From DATESN01 sp035270785 (GTDB taxonomy: Bacteria > Bacillota > Clostridia > Lachnospirales > Lachnospiraceae), in NCBI GenBank assembly GCA_035270785.1, contig DATESN010000015.1:143296-207295 (forward strand): a stretch of 64,000 nt of DNA. Direction: 5' to 3'. The notes under the pieces were generated by a model, which ran no database searches, was not told the origin of the DNA, and was given only the letters and a program-made list of their open reading frames with translations. Positions 1 through 8,775 of this stretch are shown here, one piece after another. The translations under genes were made by a program, and so were the position numbers. Each line of letters starts with the position of its first letter. The first letter of the stretch is position 1.

Positions 1-863
1 AATATGTATTAGACTTATCAAGAAAAGAAATTGTAGATTATGTTTACAGTATGATCGCAGATATTTTGCATAGTGCGAATATTGAATATGTAAAATGGGA
101 TATGAATCGTCAGTTGGCGGATATTGGAAGCTTTGAACTTCCTGCAGATAGGCAGGGTGAATTGTATCATCGCTACGTTCTTGGGGTGTACGATTTACAA
201 GAACGATTAACAAAAGAGTTTCCCAATCTATTATTAGAGAACTGTTCTGGTGGTGGAGCAAGATTTGACCCAGGAATGTTATATTATAGTCCTCAAATAT
301 GGTGTTCTGATGATACGGATGCTATAGAAAGACTGGAAATTCAAGAAGGAACATCTATGATTTACCCACTTTCTTCTATGGGAGCCCATGTTAGTGACTG
401 CCCAAATCATACGGTAGGCCGTAATACCCCATTTGAAACAAGAGGATATGTTGCCCTAGCAGGTACGTTTGGATATGAATTAGATGTAACAAAGATTCCA
501 GAAGATGATCGAAAGATGATACCAAAGCAAGTTGCAATGTATCACAAATACAATGATCTTGTGAGAACGGGAGACTATTACAGAATAGCAAGTTATTCTA
601 GAAACCATCAATTTGATTGCTGGCTCGTTGTAAGTAAAGATAAAAAAGAAGCACTTGTAACTTTTATTCAAGTGATGAATCGACCAAATCACAAATCAAG
701 AAGAATCTGTTTAAAAGGATTGGATTCAAATAAAAGATATCAAATGGATGGTCAGGGAAAAAGCTATTCAGGAGACACCCTAATGTATGCAGGAATCAAT
801 GTTGAAAATCTTTGGGGCGATTTCAAAGGAAAATTAATTCATATAGTGGAGGTATCAATTTAA
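1..863 (+). CDS. GH36 alpha-galactosidase, 3' part (5' end outside window)
   Basis: The reading frame is open from the first bases (codons begin at base 3), so this is the C-terminal part (about 286 residues) of a longer protein. It shows the GH36 retaining signature: KWDMNRQL carries the nucleophile Asp, CSGGGARFD follows, and CSDDTDAIERL carries the acid/base Asp. GH36 enzymes hydrolyse terminal alpha-1,6-galactose from galactomannan fragments or raffinose sugars. The C-terminal part looks like the usual all-beta domain. The TAA stop shares a base with the ATG of the next GH36 gene, so the two are translationally coupled. The mannan context suggests intracellular debranching of imported galactomannooligosaccharides. 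The missing N-terminus means a signal peptide cannot be excluded. Confidence 0.93.
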   Translation, partial: YVLDLSRKEIVDYVYSMIADILHSANIEYVKWDMNRQLADIGSFELPADRQGELYHRYVLGVYDLQERLTKEFPNLLLENCSGGGARFDPGMLYYSPQIWCSDDTDAIERLEIQEGTSMIYPLSSMGAHVSDCPNHTVGRNTPFETRGYVALAGTFGYELDVTKIPEDDRKMIPKQVAMYHKYNDLVRTGDYYRIASYSRNHQFDCWLVVSKDKKEALVTFIQVMNRPNHKSRRICLKGLDSNKRYQMDGQGKSYSGDTLMYAGINVENLWGDFKGKLIHIVEVSI

Positions 864-3019
864 TGAAAAAAATAGCAATTAATGAAAATGGCATTCAAAT
901 TGTGTTTGGTATTACAAAAGATAACGAATTAAAATTACTTCATTTTTCCAGTGTAGATTTTGATGAAAAAAACCTATGCCCAGAAGAAAACTTTATCAAA
1001 GAAGCCTTTCAATTAGTGCAAGTTAGTTTTGCGGGATATAATAGACCTTATGAGAAGCACGGAAATAAACATATTGTTACGGCACCTGGATTTATGCTTA
1101 AGTATGTAGGAATGGAAGATTTGATTTCTGAAAATGGACGTCAGTTAATCATTACACAAAAAGATGATATAACAGGTGCTAAGGTTGTAACAACCATGGA
1201 TTTTTATAAGGGAACAAGCATTGTGAGAATGAAAAATGTGGTTACCAACGAAGGAGCCATGGATCAAACCTTAGAGTATATCTCTTCTTTTTGTTATACT
1301 GGAATTGAAAAAGAAGGAAGTACGTCTACAGATGATAAAATCGAACTTAGAATTCCTCACAACGGCTGGCAAAAAGAGATGTCATGGATGACCTATTCTC
1401 TTCCTGATTTAGGATTTGCACAAACACAACCTACAAGATATCAACGAACTTCAAAAACCATCGAAGTGACGAATACAGGTAATTGGTCAACAAAAGAATA
1501 CTTACCAATGGGATATCTAGCGAATAAGGAAGCCGATTCCAGTTTGTTTTGGCAAATAGAGCATAATGGATCCTGGCATTATGAAATAGGTGATCAAAAC
1601 AGGCATTTTTATCTTAATGTTAGTGGACCAACGGAGATTCAATCACATTGGTTTAAAATATTAAAACCAGGCGAAAGTTTTGAAAGTGTTCCAGTTGCAG
1701 TGGGTGTTGCGAAAGATAATTTTAGCCAAGCAATGGGAGAACTTACAAAATATCGTAGAATGATTCGTAGACCTAATGAAGACAACGAAAAGCTACCAAT
1801 TATATTTAATGATTATATGAACTGCCTTTTTGGTGATCCAACAACAGAAAAAGAACTTCCCCTCATTGATGCCGCAGCTAAACAAGGATGTGAGTATTTT
1901 GTAATTGATGCTGGATGGTATGCAAAAGGAGATTGGTGGGATAGTGTAGGTGAATGGCAAGAAAGTAGAGAACGTTTTCCCAATGGATTGATTGAAGTTA
2001 CAGATTATATTCGCTCGAAAGGAATGATACCCGGAGTTTGGTTGGAACTTGAAGTAATGGGGATTCATTGTAAAAAGGCTAAACATGTTTCAGATGATTG
2101 GTTTTTTCTTCGTCATGGAAAAAGGGTATTTGATAGAAGCCGATATCAACTAGATTTTCGTAATCCTGCAGTAATAGACCATGCAACAGAAGTCATCGAC
2201 CGAGTAGTAAAAGAGTACGGAGTTGGGTATATTAAGATGGATTATAACATTGAGCCGGGGATTGGAACAGAACTTCATGCAGATAGCGTTGGACAAGGAA
2301 TGTTAGAACATGAATTGGCATATCTAGCATGGTTAGATGGTATTTTTGCAAAATATCCAGATCTTGTCATTGAAAATTGCTCAAGTGGTGGACTTCGTAT
2401 TGATTATGCTCTTCTTTCAAGATATAGTATTCAATCAACAAGTGATCAAGAAGACTATGCCAATTATGCAACCATTACCGCAAATGCAGCAACAGGAGTA
2501 ACACCGGAACAAGCAGCAGTTTGGTCTTATCCACAACGGGAAGGTGACCTTGAAGAAACCATCTATAATATGGTGAATGCTATTTTACTTCGTGTTCATC
2601 AAAGTGGTCATTTGGCGGAGCTCTCTTTGGAACGAAGTCTGCTTGTAAAAGAAGGTCTTGATTATTATAAAACCATTCGAAATAATATTAAAAACTCTCT
2701 TCCATATTGGCCTACTGATGTGGCAGACAATAGAGATAAATGGTTGAGTACAGCTCTATACGCAGAGAATAAAATGTATGTAGCGGTATGGAGACGTGGT
2801 GGAAATAGCAATACATTTGTGGTTCCTCTTCAAAAAGGAATAGAACTTAGTTTAGAATCAAGGGGACTTTCTACAGCATCCATAAAGGAAGTATCAGTAA
2901 ACTGTGCATATCCCAAAAAGGCAGATTGTCAGTATTCCCTTGATACCTCTTCCAATGAGCTTGTAGTTACCTTTGATAAAGAAGTTATGGCAAGACTTTT
3001 TGAAATAACAATGGATTAA
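863..3019 (+). CDS. GH36-type alpha-galactosidase, second divergent paralogue
   Basis: This 718-residue protein has the GH36 layout: an N-terminal beta-sandwich (about 1-300), a TIM barrel and a C-terminal beta domain. GYIKMDYNIEPG places the nucleophile Asp, ENCSSGGLRIDY follows, and the Asp in STSDQEDY is the likely acid/base. It lacks the canonical KWDMNR string of its upstream neighbour, so it belongs to a different GH36 subgroup and the two may split substrates. No signal peptide is visible (MKKIAINENG), so it is probably cytoplasmic. The start at 863 is preferred over an upstream in-frame codon because GTGGAGGT lies at 845-852 and the ATG overlaps the upstream stop. Alpha-galactosidase is the best call; activity on another alpha-linked sugar is possible. 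Confidence 0.88.
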   Translation: MKKIAINENGIQIVFGITKDNELKLLHFSSVDFDEKNLCPEENFIKEAFQLVQVSFAGYNRPYEKHGNKHIVTAPGFMLKYVGMEDLISENGRQLIITQKDDITGAKVVTTMDFYKGTSIVRMKNVVTNEGAMDQTLEYISSFCYTGIEKEGSTSTDDKIELRIPHNGWQKEMSWMTYSLPDLGFAQTQPTRYQRTSKTIEVTNTGNWSTKEYLPMGYLANKEADSSLFWQIEHNGSWHYEIGDQNRHFYLNVSGPTEIQSHWFKILKPGESFESVPVAVGVAKDNFSQAMGELTKYRRMIRRPNEDNEKLPIIFNDYMNCLFGDPTTEKELPLIDAAAKQGCEYFVIDAGWYAKGDWWDSVGEWQESRERFPNGLIEVTDYIRSKGMIPGVWLELEVMGIHCKKAKHVSDDWFFLRHGKRVFDRSRYQLDFRNPAVIDHATEVIDRVVKEYGVGYIKMDYNIEPGIGTELHADSVGQGMLEHELAYLAWLDGIFAKYPDLVIENCSSGGLRIDYALLSRYSIQSTSDQEDYANYATITANAATGVTPEQAAVWSYPQREGDLEETIYNMVNAILLRVHQSGHLAELSLERSLLVKEGLDYYKTIRNNIKNSLPYWPTDVADNRDKWLSTALYAENKMYVAVWRRGGNSNTFVVPLQKGIELSLESRGLSTASIKEVSVNCAYPKKADCQYSLDTSSNELVVTFDKEVMARLFEITMD

Positions 3020-3031
3020 CAATGGATTAAC
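3007..3031 (+). repeat. 11-bp tandem duplication over a stop codon
   Basis: The unit AACAATGGATT occurs at 3007-3017 and again at 3018-3028, followed by a partial third copy. The stop codon of the GH36 gene (3017-3019) lies at the junction. It looks like a small slippage duplication extending the intergenic spacer. Confidence 0.75.
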
Positions 3032-3060
3032 AAGAGAAGAAAGAAGGTATCCTGATAAAA

Positions 3061-4263
3061 ATGAAGGAAAAAATGAAAGAAGAAATAAAGAGCCATTTGG
3101 TAAACGATATTATTCCTTTTTGGAAAGCACTTCGTGATAAAGAAAACGGAGGATATTATGGCTTCATGGATTTTAATTTAAAAATCGATAAAAAAGCCGT
3201 AAAAGGATGCATTTTGAATAGTCGCATTACTTGGTTTTTTTCAAATGCTTATACACTCTTACAAGAGGAATCACTGTTAGAAGAAGCAACTCATGGTTTT
3301 GAATTTATGAAAAACTTTTGTATGGATCAAGAAAATGGAGGTATATTTTGGTCCATGCATTATGACGGAACACCTAACGAAACGATAAAACATACGTACA
3401 ATCAGGCATTTGCTATTTATGCGTTGTCTTCCTACTATGAGGCAAGTGGAAATAAGGAAGCACTAAATATGGCTTATGAGCTATATCATATCATTGAAGA
3501 AAAATGCACAGATCCGTTGGGGTATAAAGAAGCATTTGACTTAAGGTTTCAAGAGATTAATAATGATAAATTGTCTGAAAATGGAGTTATAGCAGAAAAA
3601 ACAATGAATACATTATTGCATGTATTTGAAGCGTATACGGAACTTTATCGCGTTGACAAGAATCCAAAGATTAAGGAAAGATTAGAATGGATATTGGATG
3701 TATTTGCTGACAAAGTATATAATAAAGAACTTCATAGACAAGAAGTATTCTTTGATAAAAACTATAACAGCATTTTGGATTTGCACTCTTATGGCCACGA
3801 CATAGAAACTGCTTGGTTAATTGATCGGGGTGTAGAAGTGATTGGAGAACAACACTACCAAGAAAAGATGACCCCTATTACCAAAGATTTAACCAATGAA
3901 ATATTCAAGGTAGCTTTTAATGGACAGTCTCTTGGGAACGAATGTGAAAAAGGTGAGGTTAATTCATCCAGGATTTGGTGGGTGCAAGCAGAAACTGTTC
4001 TTGGGTTTCTAAATGGATATAGGAAAAGTCCTGAAAAAATAGAATATTTACAGGCAGCCAAAAACCAATGGGAATTTATTAAGGATAAGATAATTGATAA
4101 AAGGCCTGGTTCCGAGTGGTTCTGGTCAGTTGATGAAAAAGGGGAACCGAATAAAAATCAACCAATTGTAGAACCTTGGAAATGTCCGTATCATAATGGA
4201 AGAATGTGTTTTGAAGTTATAAAGGATATGGGAACGATGAATGAAGAACCATTAAGAAAATAA
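3061..4263 (+). CDS. Cellobiose/mannobiose 2-epimerase (AGE family)
   Basis: This 400-residue protein is a member of the N-acylglucosamine 2-epimerase superfamily, an (alpha/alpha)6 barrel, of the usual length for cellobiose 2-epimerases. Diagnostic strings are ENGGYYGFMD near the N-terminus, GCILNSRITWFFSNAY, LHSYGHDIETAWL with a catalytic-type His, and CPYHNGRMCFE near the C-terminus with the second His. The enzyme converts beta-1,4-mannobiose to 4-O-beta-mannosyl-glucose, or cellobiose to glucosyl-mannose. Here it sits directly before a GH130 phosphorylase that uses mannosyl-glucose, which makes mannobiose the likely substrate. No signal peptide is present, so it acts in the cytoplasm. An ATG at 3073 with AAGGA just upstream is a possible alternative start. 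Confidence 0.92.
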   Translation: MKEKMKEEIKSHLVNDIIPFWKALRDKENGGYYGFMDFNLKIDKKAVKGCILNSRITWFFSNAYTLLQEESLLEEATHGFEFMKNFCMDQENGGIFWSMHYDGTPNETIKHTYNQAFAIYALSSYYEASGNKEALNMAYELYHIIEEKCTDPLGYKEAFDLRFQEINNDKLSENGVIAEKTMNTLLHVFEAYTELYRVDKNPKIKERLEWILDVFADKVYNKELHRQEVFFDKNYNSILDLHSYGHDIETAWLIDRGVEVIGEQHYQEKMTPITKDLTNEIFKVAFNGQSLGNECEKGEVNSSRIWWVQAETVLGFLNGYRKSPEKIEYLQAAKNQWEFIKDKIIDKRPGSEWFWSVDEKGEPNKNQPIVEPWKCPYHNGRMCFEVIKDMGTMNEEPLRK

Positions 4264-4286
4264 ATAGAAATAATAAATAGAAATAA
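4261..4286 (+). repeat. 13-bp tandem duplication beginning at a stop codon
   Basis: TAAATAGAAATAA is repeated head to tail at 4261-4273 and 4274-4286. The first base of the array is the first base of the epimerase stop codon. The next gene's ribosome site (AAGGAG) follows immediately. Confidence 0.8.
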
Positions 4287-4296
4287 GGAGACTACT

Positions 4297-5469
4297 ATGT
4301 TGCATCCACAATATTATATAGAACAAGAAAAGTACGAGAATAGAGTAAATGCTAAAAATGAAAAAAGCGATTTTTACAATGGTATCTTTGATAGATACAA
4401 GAATCCAATATTAACAAGAGGTCATATCCCACTTTCTTGGAAATATGATTTAAACCCAAAGACAAATCCTCACTTTATGGAGCGTATAGGAGTAAATGCA
4501 GTGATGAACTCTGGAGCCATTGAATTAGATGGCAAGTTTTATTTAGTAGTTCGAATTGAAGGTAATGATAGAAAATCATTTTTTGGAGTGGCCGAAAGCG
4601 ATAACGGAGTAGATGGATTTAAATTTTGGGATTATCCAATTTTATTACCAGACACTTGTAAAGAAGAAACAAATGTATATGATATGCGCCTTACCAAACA
4701 TGAGGATGGTTATATTTACGGAGTATTTTGTTCGGAAAGTAAGGACAAAACAGTGAATGACCTATCGGCAGCTGTTGCTGCAGCAGGTATTGTTAGAACA
4801 AAAGATTTAAAAAGCTGGGACAGATTAGAAAATTTGAAAACTCTTCATTCACCACAACAAAGGAATGTAGTTCTTCATCCAGAATTTGTAAATGGTAAAT
4901 ATGCATTTTATACAAGACCTATGGATGATTTTATTGATACGGGAAGTGGCGGTGGAATTGGATTTGGTCTTTGTGATGATATCGAACATGCTGTTGTGAA
5001 TGAAGAGATTATTACAAGTCAAAGAAAGTATCATACCTTAACAGAAGCAAAAAATGGCGCAGGTGCTGTTCCTATTAAAACAGATAAGGGCTGGATACAT
5101 ATCGCTCACGGTGTTAGAAATACAGCGGCAGGACTCCGTTATGTTATTTATGCTTTTGCAACTGCCCTTGATGATTTAACAAAAGTAATTGCAGAACCTT
5201 CTGGGTTATTAATTGGACCCCTTGGGGAAGAAAGAGTGGGAGATGTATCCAATGTAGTATTTACAAATGGTGCAATTGCAAGGGAAAATGGAGATGTATT
5301 TATCTATTATGCATCCTCTGATACAAGAATGCATGTAGCAACGACAACAATGGATAGGCTCATGGACTATGTATTTAATACACCTGTAGATCCACTTAGG
5401 TCTGTAGAATGTGTAGCTCAAAGATGTGAATTGATTAAGAAAAACTTGGAGTTCTTAAGTAATAACTAA
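4297..5469 (+). CDS. 4-O-beta-D-mannosyl-D-glucose phosphorylase (GH130_1 type)
   Basis: This 390-residue GH130 protein resembles the mannosylglucose phosphorylase subfamily rather than the oligosaccharide one: RGHIPLSWKYDLNPKTNP, then MERIGVNAVMNSGAIE, then NVYDMRLTKHEDGYIYG. The Asp in VYDMR is the expected general acid. The reaction is Man-beta-1,4-Glc + phosphate giving mannose-1-phosphate + glucose. Directly upstream is the 2-epimerase that makes this substrate from mannobiose, as in the known epimerase/phosphorylase mannan pathway. No export signal is present, so it is cytoplasmic. It is the last gene before a strong terminator, ending the first transcription unit of the locus. The subfamily assignment is by motif only. 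Confidence 0.9.
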   Translation: MLHPQYYIEQEKYENRVNAKNEKSDFYNGIFDRYKNPILTRGHIPLSWKYDLNPKTNPHFMERIGVNAVMNSGAIELDGKFYLVVRIEGNDRKSFFGVAESDNGVDGFKFWDYPILLPDTCKEETNVYDMRLTKHEDGYIYGVFCSESKDKTVNDLSAAVAAAGIVRTKDLKSWDRLENLKTLHSPQQRNVVLHPEFVNGKYAFYTRPMDDFIDTGSGGGIGFGLCDDIEHAVVNEEIITSQRKYHTLTEAKNGAGAVPIKTDKGWIHIAHGVRNTAAGLRYVIYAFATALDDLTKVIAEPSGLLIGPLGEERVGDVSNVVFTNGAIARENGDVFIYYASSDTRMHVATTTMDRLMDYVFNTPVDPLRSVECVAQRCELIKKNLEFLSNN

Positions 5470-5482
5470 ATACAATTTAAGG

Positions 5483-5511
5483 TAACCCACTATAAATAGT
5501 GGGTTATTTTT
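5483..5511 (+). terminator. Rho-independent terminator after GH130 gene
   Basis: A perfect 10-bp stem TAACCCACTA / TAGTGGGTTA (5483-5492 with 5497-5506) with a TAAA loop is followed by five T at 5507-5511. It separates the GH36-GH36-epimerase-phosphorylase unit from the next promoter. Confidence 0.9.
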
Positions 5512-5637
5512 ATGCACTGAATTAACTAGTGCACTATGAAGTAGGAATAATAATAGGATTAAATAAACGAAACTCGTACTTTTCAACAAAATAATGCTAT
5601 TGTATTTGTGCAATATGGACAAATAAGAAAAATATTA

Positions 5638-5666
5638 TTGACGGATGCTTGTTAGTATTATATAGT
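5638..5666 (+). promoter_or_regulatory. Sigma-A promoter for the CBM-SBP/ABC operon
   Basis: TTGACG (5638-5643), a 17-bp spacer and TATAGT (5661-5666) form a near-consensus vegetative promoter. A leader of about 130 bases follows before the first gene at 5808. It is the only clear promoter before the long run of importer and glycosidase genes. Confidence 0.75.
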
Positions 5667-5688
5667 TAACAGAAAGTTAACGGTAACC
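5665..5688 (+). promoter_or_regulatory. Candidate LacI-family operator at the transcription start
   Basis: Two GTTAAC copies (5665-5670 and 5676-5681) are followed by GGTAACC. The 12-mer GTTAACGGTAAC (5676-5687) is a near-palindrome centred on CG, the layout usual for LacI-family operators, and it covers the expected +1 region just downstream of the -10 box. The locus encodes its own LacI-family regulator at 21137. The link is inference; no second clear copy was found in the window. Confidence 0.4.
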
Positions 5689-5710
5689 TAATAAAGGTGG
5701 TCTATAAAGT

Positions 5711-5757
5711 AAGACAGTCAGTAAGAAAGACAGTCAGTAAGTAAGACAGTCAGTAAG
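5711..5757 (+). repeat. Three 15-bp direct repeats in the 5' leader
   Basis: AAGACAGTCAGTAAG occurs at 5711-5725, 5727-5741 and 5743-5757, an exact 16-bp period. The array lies in the leader between promoter and ribosome site, with nothing else recognisable around it. The 338-base gap 5470-5807 therefore holds a terminator, a promoter, an operator-like palindrome and this array. Confidence 0.9.
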
Positions 5758-5807
5758 TCAATACATATATTAAGAGATAGGTAGTTCATAAGGAGGATTA
5801 TACATTG

Positions 5808-8759
5808 ATGAAAAGGTTGTGGAAAAAAATAACTTCACTTTTACTATCAGTGGCGATGTTAGCAAGTCTATTTGGGAATTCTATAAAGGTAGAAGCAAAG
5901 ACGGAAGCATCTCTAGAAGATTATAAAGAAGTTCTTGATTATACCAAGGATATGGAAGGGTATAGTACCTATTTATTATCTTATGACACTACAGTGCGAC
6001 CTAATAAAACGGTTGAGGTTCCTGCCACTGATTATGTAAGAGTGGAAGGGATGGAGCCTAAAGTTTTATCTAATTATGAAGGAATAGAAGGTGATTCTCT
6101 ATTTACAGAGGAATCTGGGCTTATAGAATATGAATTTGAAATAGAAGAAACAGGCTTTTATGAATTAGGATTAGATTATTTTCCAATAGAGGGAAAGAGT
6201 GCCTCTATTCAAAGGAGTTTTTTTATTGATGGAACATTACCATATTCTCAACTCTCACTTATACAATTTTCTAGAATCTGGGAAAATTCCATTCACGAAT
6301 GGATTGTGGATAACCAAGGAAATGATTTAAAACCTACGCAAGTTGAAAAGCCAGAATGGGTTACCAGTAATTTTTATGATAGTGATGGATATGTAACAGA
6401 TGCATTATCTGTATACCTAACAAAAGGAACTCATACCATGACTATAATTTCATTAAGAGAACCAATGGTTATACATAAAATCACCTTTAGCAATCATGGA
6501 GAGCTAAAAGCTTATAAAGATATATTAGCTGATTATGAAGCAAGTGGTTATACAGATTCATCCAATCGATTAATAGAGATTCAAGCAGAAAATGCGGATA
6601 TAAAATCTTCACAAATGTTGTATCCAACCCAAGATCAATCTTCACCGGCTGTTTTTCCTTACAGTGCGAAAGAGCTGAAGAATAATACCATTGGGGGGAA
6701 TAGCTGGCGTATTGTGGGAGATTGGATAGAATGGAGTTTTCAGGTGCCGGAAAGCGGATATTATAATATTACCCTTCATGCAAGGCAAAACTTTGTGCAA
6801 GGAACTTATGTATCACGTAAAATTTATCTTGATGGTATAGTACCTTTCGAAGAATTAAGTGATTATGCTTTTAAATATAAAAGCAGTTGGGAAATGAAAA
6901 CGTTACAAAATACGGATGGAGAAGATTATAAGTTCTATCTGGAAAAGGGAACGCATACCATCCGCTTGGAAGCAGTATTGGGAGAGTTTTCAGATATTGT
7001 AAATGATGTTCAAAATATTCTGACGGATTTAAATGCACAATATCGAAAGATTATTCGTATTACAGGTGTTGCACCAGATGAATACAGGGATTATCAAATT
7101 GAAAAGACGTTGCCAAATTTAGGAATTGAGTTAGTGGATATTCGTGATAGATTAGACGATGTGATTACAAGATTACGTAATGTAGCGGGTTCTAGTAGCA
7201 ATAAGGAAGCTGCACTTATTACTATGAGAGATCAATTAACGTTGATTATGAAAGATACGGAAAAGGTTACTAAGTTAGTCAAAGATTTTAAAGTTAATAT
7301 TAGTGCATTGGGTACATGGATTACTCAGGTTATTGAACAGCCATTACAGTTAGATGCCATTTATATATCATCTCCCAATCAAAAATTACCAAAGATACAT
7401 AATTCATTTTGGGATAACTTGATTCACGAATTGAAAAAGCTATTCTGGTCTTTTTTTATTGATTACAATACCATAGGAAATGTTGCCAATAAACAAGAGG
7501 AAACACAGACAATAACGGTGTGGGTTGGTACAGGAAGAGATCAGGCAAATGTAATAAAGAGTTTAGTAGATGAAAAATTTACAAGTAAAACGAATATCAA
7601 CGTTAACATTATGCTTGTTGATATGAACACGTTACTCCAGGCAACACTTTCAGGTCAGGGACCAGACGTAGCAATGCAAGTTGCTAATGGAGCAACAGGT
7701 GCGGCAGCGGCAACGGGCACTACATCAAATTCTAATGATTTACCAATGAATTATGGTCTTAGAAGTGCGGTTGTTGATTTATCAACATTAGTTACTGAAA
7801 AGGAAATAAGGGAAGTGGCTAGCCGGTTTAGAGAAAGTGCGTTAGAGCCTTATACTTATGAAGACTCCCTATACGCTCTTCCAGAAACACAAACCTTTCC
7901 CATGATGTTCTATAGAAAAGATATTTTAAAGGAACTAGGATTAGAAACGCCAACCACATGGGATGAGATGAAAGTAGTAATGTCTGTTTTAAATGAAAAT
8001 CAAATGGAGTTAGGTATGCTGCCCCTTGAACTTATATGGACTTCTCTTTTATACCAAAATGGAGGAGAGCTATATGTAGGGGATGGCACTGCATCCGCAC
8101 TTGACAGTGATAATGCGGTTAATGCATTTAAGGTTTACACGGAATTTTACACAGACTACAAACTAGATAAAGAAACATCGGTAGAACAGAGGTTCCGAAC
8201 TGGTGAAGCACCCATTATTATTGCAGATTATACTACATACAATAATTTTCAAGTATCTGCACCGGATATTAAAGGATTATGGGGTTTTGCTGGGGTACCT
8301 GGAACTATTCAAGAAGAAGGAACGATTAATAATACAGTTGCAAGCACTGGGCTTGCGTGTATGATGATGAATAATGCAAAAGATAAAGATGCTGCTTGGC
8401 AGTTCATGAAGTGGTGGACCAGTGCGGAGATTCAAACATCATATGGACGTGAAATGGAAGGATTAATGGGTGCTGCAGCGAGATATCCCTCAGCTAATAT
8501 AGAAGCATTTGACTCCCTTCCTTGGCCAGTCGTTGATTATGAAGCCTTAGCAAAGCAATATCAAAACGTAAAAGGGATTCCTCAAGTACCTGGTGGATAT
8601 TACTCTTGGCGTAATGTAAACAATGCCTTTTATCGTGTGGTGTCTTCAGAAGAAGCTGAGAAAATGCCACCAAGGGAAGCACTAACAGAATATATGCGCT
8701 ATATCAATGAAGAAATCACGTATAAAAGAGCCGAGTTTGGCCTAAACACGGCTAAATAA
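5808..8759 (+). CDS. Secreted CBM-like / ABC solute-binding fusion protein
   Basis: This protein of about 983 residues has a Sec signal peptide (positively charged start, hydrophobic core, likely cut after VEA near residue 30) and no lipobox Cys. Two galactose-binding-like beta-sandwich regions follow (about 70-240 and 255-400; GFYELGLDYF and SGYYNITLHARQN are typical strands). Next come a helical region (about 410-555) and a family 1 extracellular solute-binding domain from about 566 (QTITVWVGTGRDQ, GQGPDVAMQV, LPETQTFPMMFYRKDIL) to the end. It most likely binds mannan-derived sugars for the two permeases immediately downstream. The absence of a lipid anchor is odd for a Gram-positive binding protein; polysaccharide or wall binding may hold it. 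AGGAGG lies at 5791-5796; a TTG at 5805 is an alternative start. Sugar specificity is inferred from context. Confidence 0.85.
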   Translation: MKRLWKKITSLLLSVAMLASLFGNSIKVEAKTEASLEDYKEVLDYTKDMEGYSTYLLSYDTTVRPNKTVEVPATDYVRVEGMEPKVLSNYEGIEGDSLFTEESGLIEYEFEIEETGFYELGLDYFPIEGKSASIQRSFFIDGTLPYSQLSLIQFSRIWENSIHEWIVDNQGNDLKPTQVEKPEWVTSNFYDSDGYVTDALSVYLTKGTHTMTIISLREPMVIHKITFSNHGELKAYKDILADYEASGYTDSSNRLIEIQAENADIKSSQMLYPTQDQSSPAVFPYSAKELKNNTIGGNSWRIVGDWIEWSFQVPESGYYNITLHARQNFVQGTYVSRKIYLDGIVPFEELSDYAFKYKSSWEMKTLQNTDGEDYKFYLEKGTHTIRLEAVLGEFSDIVNDVQNILTDLNAQYRKIIRITGVAPDEYRDYQIEKTLPNLGIELVDIRDRLDDVITRLRNVAGSSSNKEAALITMRDQLTLIMKDTEKVTKLVKDFKVNISALGTWITQVIEQPLQLDAIYISSPNQKLPKIHNSFWDNLIHELKKLFWSFFIDYNTIGNVANKQEETQTITVWVGTGRDQANVIKSLVDEKFTSKTNINVNIMLVDMNTLLQATLSGQGPDVAMQVANGATGAAAATGTTSNSNDLPMNYGLRSAVVDLSTLVTEKEIREVASRFRESALEPYTYEDSLYALPETQTFPMMFYRKDILKELGLETPTTWDEMKVVMSVLNENQMELGMLPLELIWTSLLYQNGGELYVGDGTASALDSDNAVNAFKVYTEFYTDYKLDKETSVEQRFRTGEAPIIIADYTTYNNFQVSAPDIKGLWGFAGVPGTIQEEGTINNTVASTGLACMMMNNAKDKDAAWQFMKWWTSAEIQTSYGREMEGLMGAAARYPSANIEAFDSLPWPVVDYEALAKQYQNVKGIPQVPGGYYSWRNVNNAFYRVVSSEEAEKMPPREALTEYMRYINEEITYKRAEFGLNTAK

Positions 8760-8775
8760 TGGGAGGAAAGTAAAA

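Noticed and set aside
812..862. Longer N-terminus of the second GH36 gene
   Set aside because: Would overlap the first GH36 gene by 52 bases and lacks a ribosome site; ATG 863 is well placed.
5711..5757. CRISPR-like array
   Set aside because: Units are 15 bp with 1-bp spacers and no cas genes; it is a simple direct repeat.
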